Both the position numbers and the translations under genes were made by a program. Below the pieces are notes generated by a model. It saw nothing but the letters and a program-made list of their open reading frames with translations, searched no databases and was not told the origin of the DNA. A stretch of DNA of 5,945 nucleotides from the NCBI GenBank assembly GCA_046080565.1, contig JBJTUF010000010.1:1-5945 (forward strand), given 5' to 3'. The DNA is from Cuspidothrix sp046080565 (GTDB lineage Bacteria > Cyanobacteriota > Cyanobacteriia > Cyanobacteriales > Nostocaceae). Positions 5,691-5,945 of this stretch are shown piece by piece. Position 1 is the stretch's first letter; each line of letters begins with the position of its first letter.

Positions 5691-5945
5691 ATGAAAACCG
5701 ATAAATTATTCTATCGAATTTTTCTCAATCAACCCTCACTAATAGCGGAATTAATACCAAATATTCCCTTTGATTGTGAATTTGAATATAGCGCCCCCGT
5801 CATTAAAGAAAAAGAAACCCGTTTAGATGGATTATTAACACCTATTGATGATAATCCTGAAATACCCCTAATATTTCTCGAAGCACAAATGCAGAGAGAT
5901 AAAAAATTTTACAGTCGCTATTTTCGGGGTATTTTTAGCTATCTT
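5691..5945 (+). CDS. 5' part of a DUF2887 / Rpn-like putative nuclease gene
   Basis: The gene runs off the right edge; the first 85 residues are visible. The opening MKTDKLFYRIFLNQPSLIAE, then CEFEYSAPVIKEKETRLDG and IFLEAQMQRD, is typical of cyanobacterial DUF2887 proteins, which belong to the Rpn / PD-(D/E)XK-related group (recombination-promoting nuclease or putative transposase). Likely active-site residues are D46 in RLDG and the E64-A65-Q66 unit, where glutamine stands in place of the usual lysine, as is common in this group. Known Rpn proteins of E. coli promote RecA-independent recombination and cut DNA; activity for DUF2887 members is inferred. The ATG at 5691 is preferred because it gives the standard family N-terminus; no Shine-Dalgarno is seen. 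Codon use has more C (for example CCC, ACC) than the glycan genes, and the gene is probably not part of that pathway. Confidence 0.82.
   Translation, partial: MKTDKLFYRIFLNQPSLIAELIPNIPFDCEFEYSAPVIKEKETRLDGLLTPIDDNPEIPLIFLEAQMQRDKKFYSRYFRGIFSYL

Overview
This window reads as a fragment of a cyanobacterial surface-polysaccharide (O-antigen or exopolysaccharide) gene cluster. The DNA is AT-rich. Start codons mostly lack good Shine-Dalgarno sequences. The first complete gene matches the form of Wzt-type ABC ATPases common in cyanobacteria, and the last gene has the start typical of cyanobacterial DUF2887 proteins. The host assignment is an inference from these traits; no rRNA, tRNA or other phylogenetic marker is present, and I cannot name a genus.

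Layout: bases 1-116 hold the 3' end of an upstream gene, possibly a HEPN-type protein. A 129-base AT-rich gap with a plausible promoter follows. Five complete genes then run on the + strand, separated by only 16-35 bases, and look like one operon: a Wzt-like polysaccharide-export ATPase (246-1490), a GT4-like glycosyltransferase (1526-2761), a GDP-perosamine synthase (2778-3869), a GNAT-family acetyltransferase (3888-4364) and a second GT4-like glycosyltransferase (4388-5596). A 94-base gap, containing a possible small reading frame that overlaps the last glycosyltransferase, leads to the 5' part of a DUF2887/Rpn-like putative nuclease gene (5691 to the window end).

How the genes may work together: the aminotransferase would make GDP-perosamine (GDP-4-amino-4,6-dideoxymannose) from GDP-4-keto-6-deoxymannose. 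The adjacent GNAT enzyme is a candidate for acylating the new amino group. The two glycosyltransferases would build the sugar into a lipid-linked glycan, and the Wzt-like ATPase, with a permease that is not in this window, would export it. The genes for GDP-mannose 4,6-dehydratase, the Wzm permease and any chain-terminating enzyme must lie elsewhere if the pathway is complete.

The most notable points are the cyanobacterial perosamine synthase, which closely resembles the enterobacterial enzyme; the GNAT gene where a left-handed beta-helix acetyltransferase would be expected; and a sharp composition boundary inside the Wzt gene that suggests a mosaic origin. I see no CRISPR array, insertion sequence, RNA gene or wholly new system in the window.
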